DNA from: Candidatus Hodarchaeota archaeon
GTDB lineage: Archaea; Asgardarchaeota; Heimdallarchaeia; Hodarchaeales; Hodarchaeaceae
NCBI GenBank assembly: GCA_030589605.1
Contig: JAUUVJ010000204.1
Location: 1 to 7,197 of the forward strand
Direction of reading: 5' to 3'
Length of the DNA: 7,197 nucleotides
A program made the translations under genes and the position numbers. This document shows positions 6,447 to 7,197 of this stretch, in pieces. A model generated the notes under the pieces. That model worked only from the letters and a program-made list of their open reading frames with translations, made no database searches and had not been told where the DNA came from. Positions within the stretch are counted from its first letter, which is position 1. Every line of letters starts with the position of its first letter.

Positions 6447-7197
6447 AAGCTGGGGATTGAAGCATGGTTTCAAGTTGGTTTGCTAATAATTTCACAGTTT
6501 CTTCAACTTCTTGAAGTTTTCTAGTTTCCAGCATAGATTTTTCATCACTAGAGAATAGAATCAATAGATAATGAGGTTTTACAATCGTTCTATACATCAT
6601 TGCTGATTCCATTCGTTTAATTTCCGATTTCATACTTGGAACTAGTCGTAAATCATTTGCTTTCTCCAATAACGTGATTAATTGTTGAATTTCACTAGTT
6701 TCGGCGTCAGAAGCATGTACTCTAAATTCGGGGTCTTCTAAAGAGATTAATAAGACTTCATCTAGTCTATTCATGAACATCAAAGCGTGTAGTAATTGTT
6801 GAATAGGACGGAGACGTAAACGTTTTTGGATTGCAACCAAATCCTCCTCAGTTTCTACATGCTCTGCTTCAGGAATCGCTTCACTAGCTTCAGCAGTTAT
6901 TCGTTTAAATGCCTCATGAATCGAATTATCATAAATAGATGTTTGAAGAAAAGTTACATTCTTATTTGATGCTCCATCTTGGAATAATTCCATCAATAAT
7001 TCCATTCTTTCTGCTCTTTGAGTTAAATCAGGCATTAAATCAGTTTTATGTAATAGAACATAAATCGCTGGCTGTACATCAGACATTTCTTCTAATCGAG
7101 TGACACCTTCGACAAAAGCTTTCAATGATTGAGGGAATTTATCAGGGGTAGCGATATCACAAATAAATACCAATACAGCAACATTACTGAAGATAAA
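6445..7197 (-). CDS. Rag/Gtr-like small GTPase, 5'-truncated by the window edge
   Basis: The 250 visible residues are the second half of a Rag-like GTPase. The frame is open to the edge, so G1 to G3 lie outside. The visible part begins FIFSNVAVLVFICD, matching the strand after switch II in RagA-type proteins (NVEVLIYVFD). It then shows G4 HKTD (50-53) in the Rag HKxD form and G5 TSIYD (86-90), close to the TSIWD of RagA. From about 125 a C-terminal roadblock-like domain follows, opening with LRLRPIQ. The full-length GTPase downstream has the similar TLRPLLE, so the two are probably paralogues. A TTG at 7173 exists but cuts into the GTPase fold and is not a real start. It is the first visible gene of the cluster and ends ten bases before the pseudo-GTPase start. 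Whether it can bind GTP depends on motifs outside the window. Confidence 0.87.
   Translation of the reverse strand, partial: FIFSNVAVLVFICDIATPDKFPQSLKAFVEGVTRLEEMSDVQPAIYVLLHKTDLMPDLTQRAERMELLMELFQDGASNKNVTFLQTSIYDNSIHEAFKRITAEASEAIPEAEHVETEEDLVAIQKRLRLRPIQQLLHALMFMNRLDEVLLISLEDPEFRVHASDAETSEIQQLITLLEKANDLRLVPSMKSEIKRMESAMMYRTIVKPHYLLILFSSDEKSMLETRKLQEVEETVKLLANQLETMLQSPA

Noticed and set aside
6435..6473. TTG at 6473 as the start of the pseudo-GTPase
   Set aside because: It would overlap the preceding gene and adds 13 residues before the first strand; the GTG at 6434 has a well-placed AGAGGA.

Overview
The window is AT-rich and looks archaeal, most probably from an Asgard archaeon. Three things point that way. 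There is an ABCE1/Rli1 gene, a family found only in archaea and eukaryotes. There is a cluster of Rag/Gtr-like small GTPases with C-terminal roadblock-like domains, typical of Asgard genomes. Starts are often GTG, preceded by GAGG-type ribosome binding sites. The phylum-level lineage cannot be fixed from this window.

Layout. Positions 1-1488 (+) hold the 3' part of an ABCE1-like gene. It is collinear with the family down to the natural C-terminus but carries two in-frame stops (TGA 370-372, TAA 391-393) in the signature motif of the first ATPase domain, so it is called a pseudogene. A short convergent gap with an AT-rich inverted repeat follows. Positions 1600-2787 (-) encode a site-2-protease-type (M50) membrane metalloprotease with intact catalytic motifs. 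Positions 3007-3570 (-) encode an unrecognised protein of about 187 residues. From the right edge down to 3711, four minus-strand genes are packed as one likely transcription unit. In order of transcription they are: a Rag-like GTPase cut by the window edge (6445-7197), a degenerate Rag-like pseudo-GTPase with a C-terminal roadblock-like domain (5502-6434), a two-domain protein with a longin-like N-terminus (4660-5463), and a full-length Rag-like GTPase (3711-4640). Gaps between them are 10, 38 and 19 bases.

Working together. The four-gene cluster is the most interesting part. Eukaryotic Rag/Gtr GTPases work as heterodimers joined through C-terminal roadblock domains and are regulated by roadblock and longin-domain partners. 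Here two Rag-like proteins with canonical G4 motifs, a paralogue that has lost its nucleotide-binding residues, and a longin-like protein are encoded together. The inference, not shown by sequence alone, is a membrane- or scaffold-associated switch complex with one catalytically dead subunit. No intergenic stretch exceeds 300 bases, and no rRNA, tRNA, CRISPR array or insertion sequence was seen.
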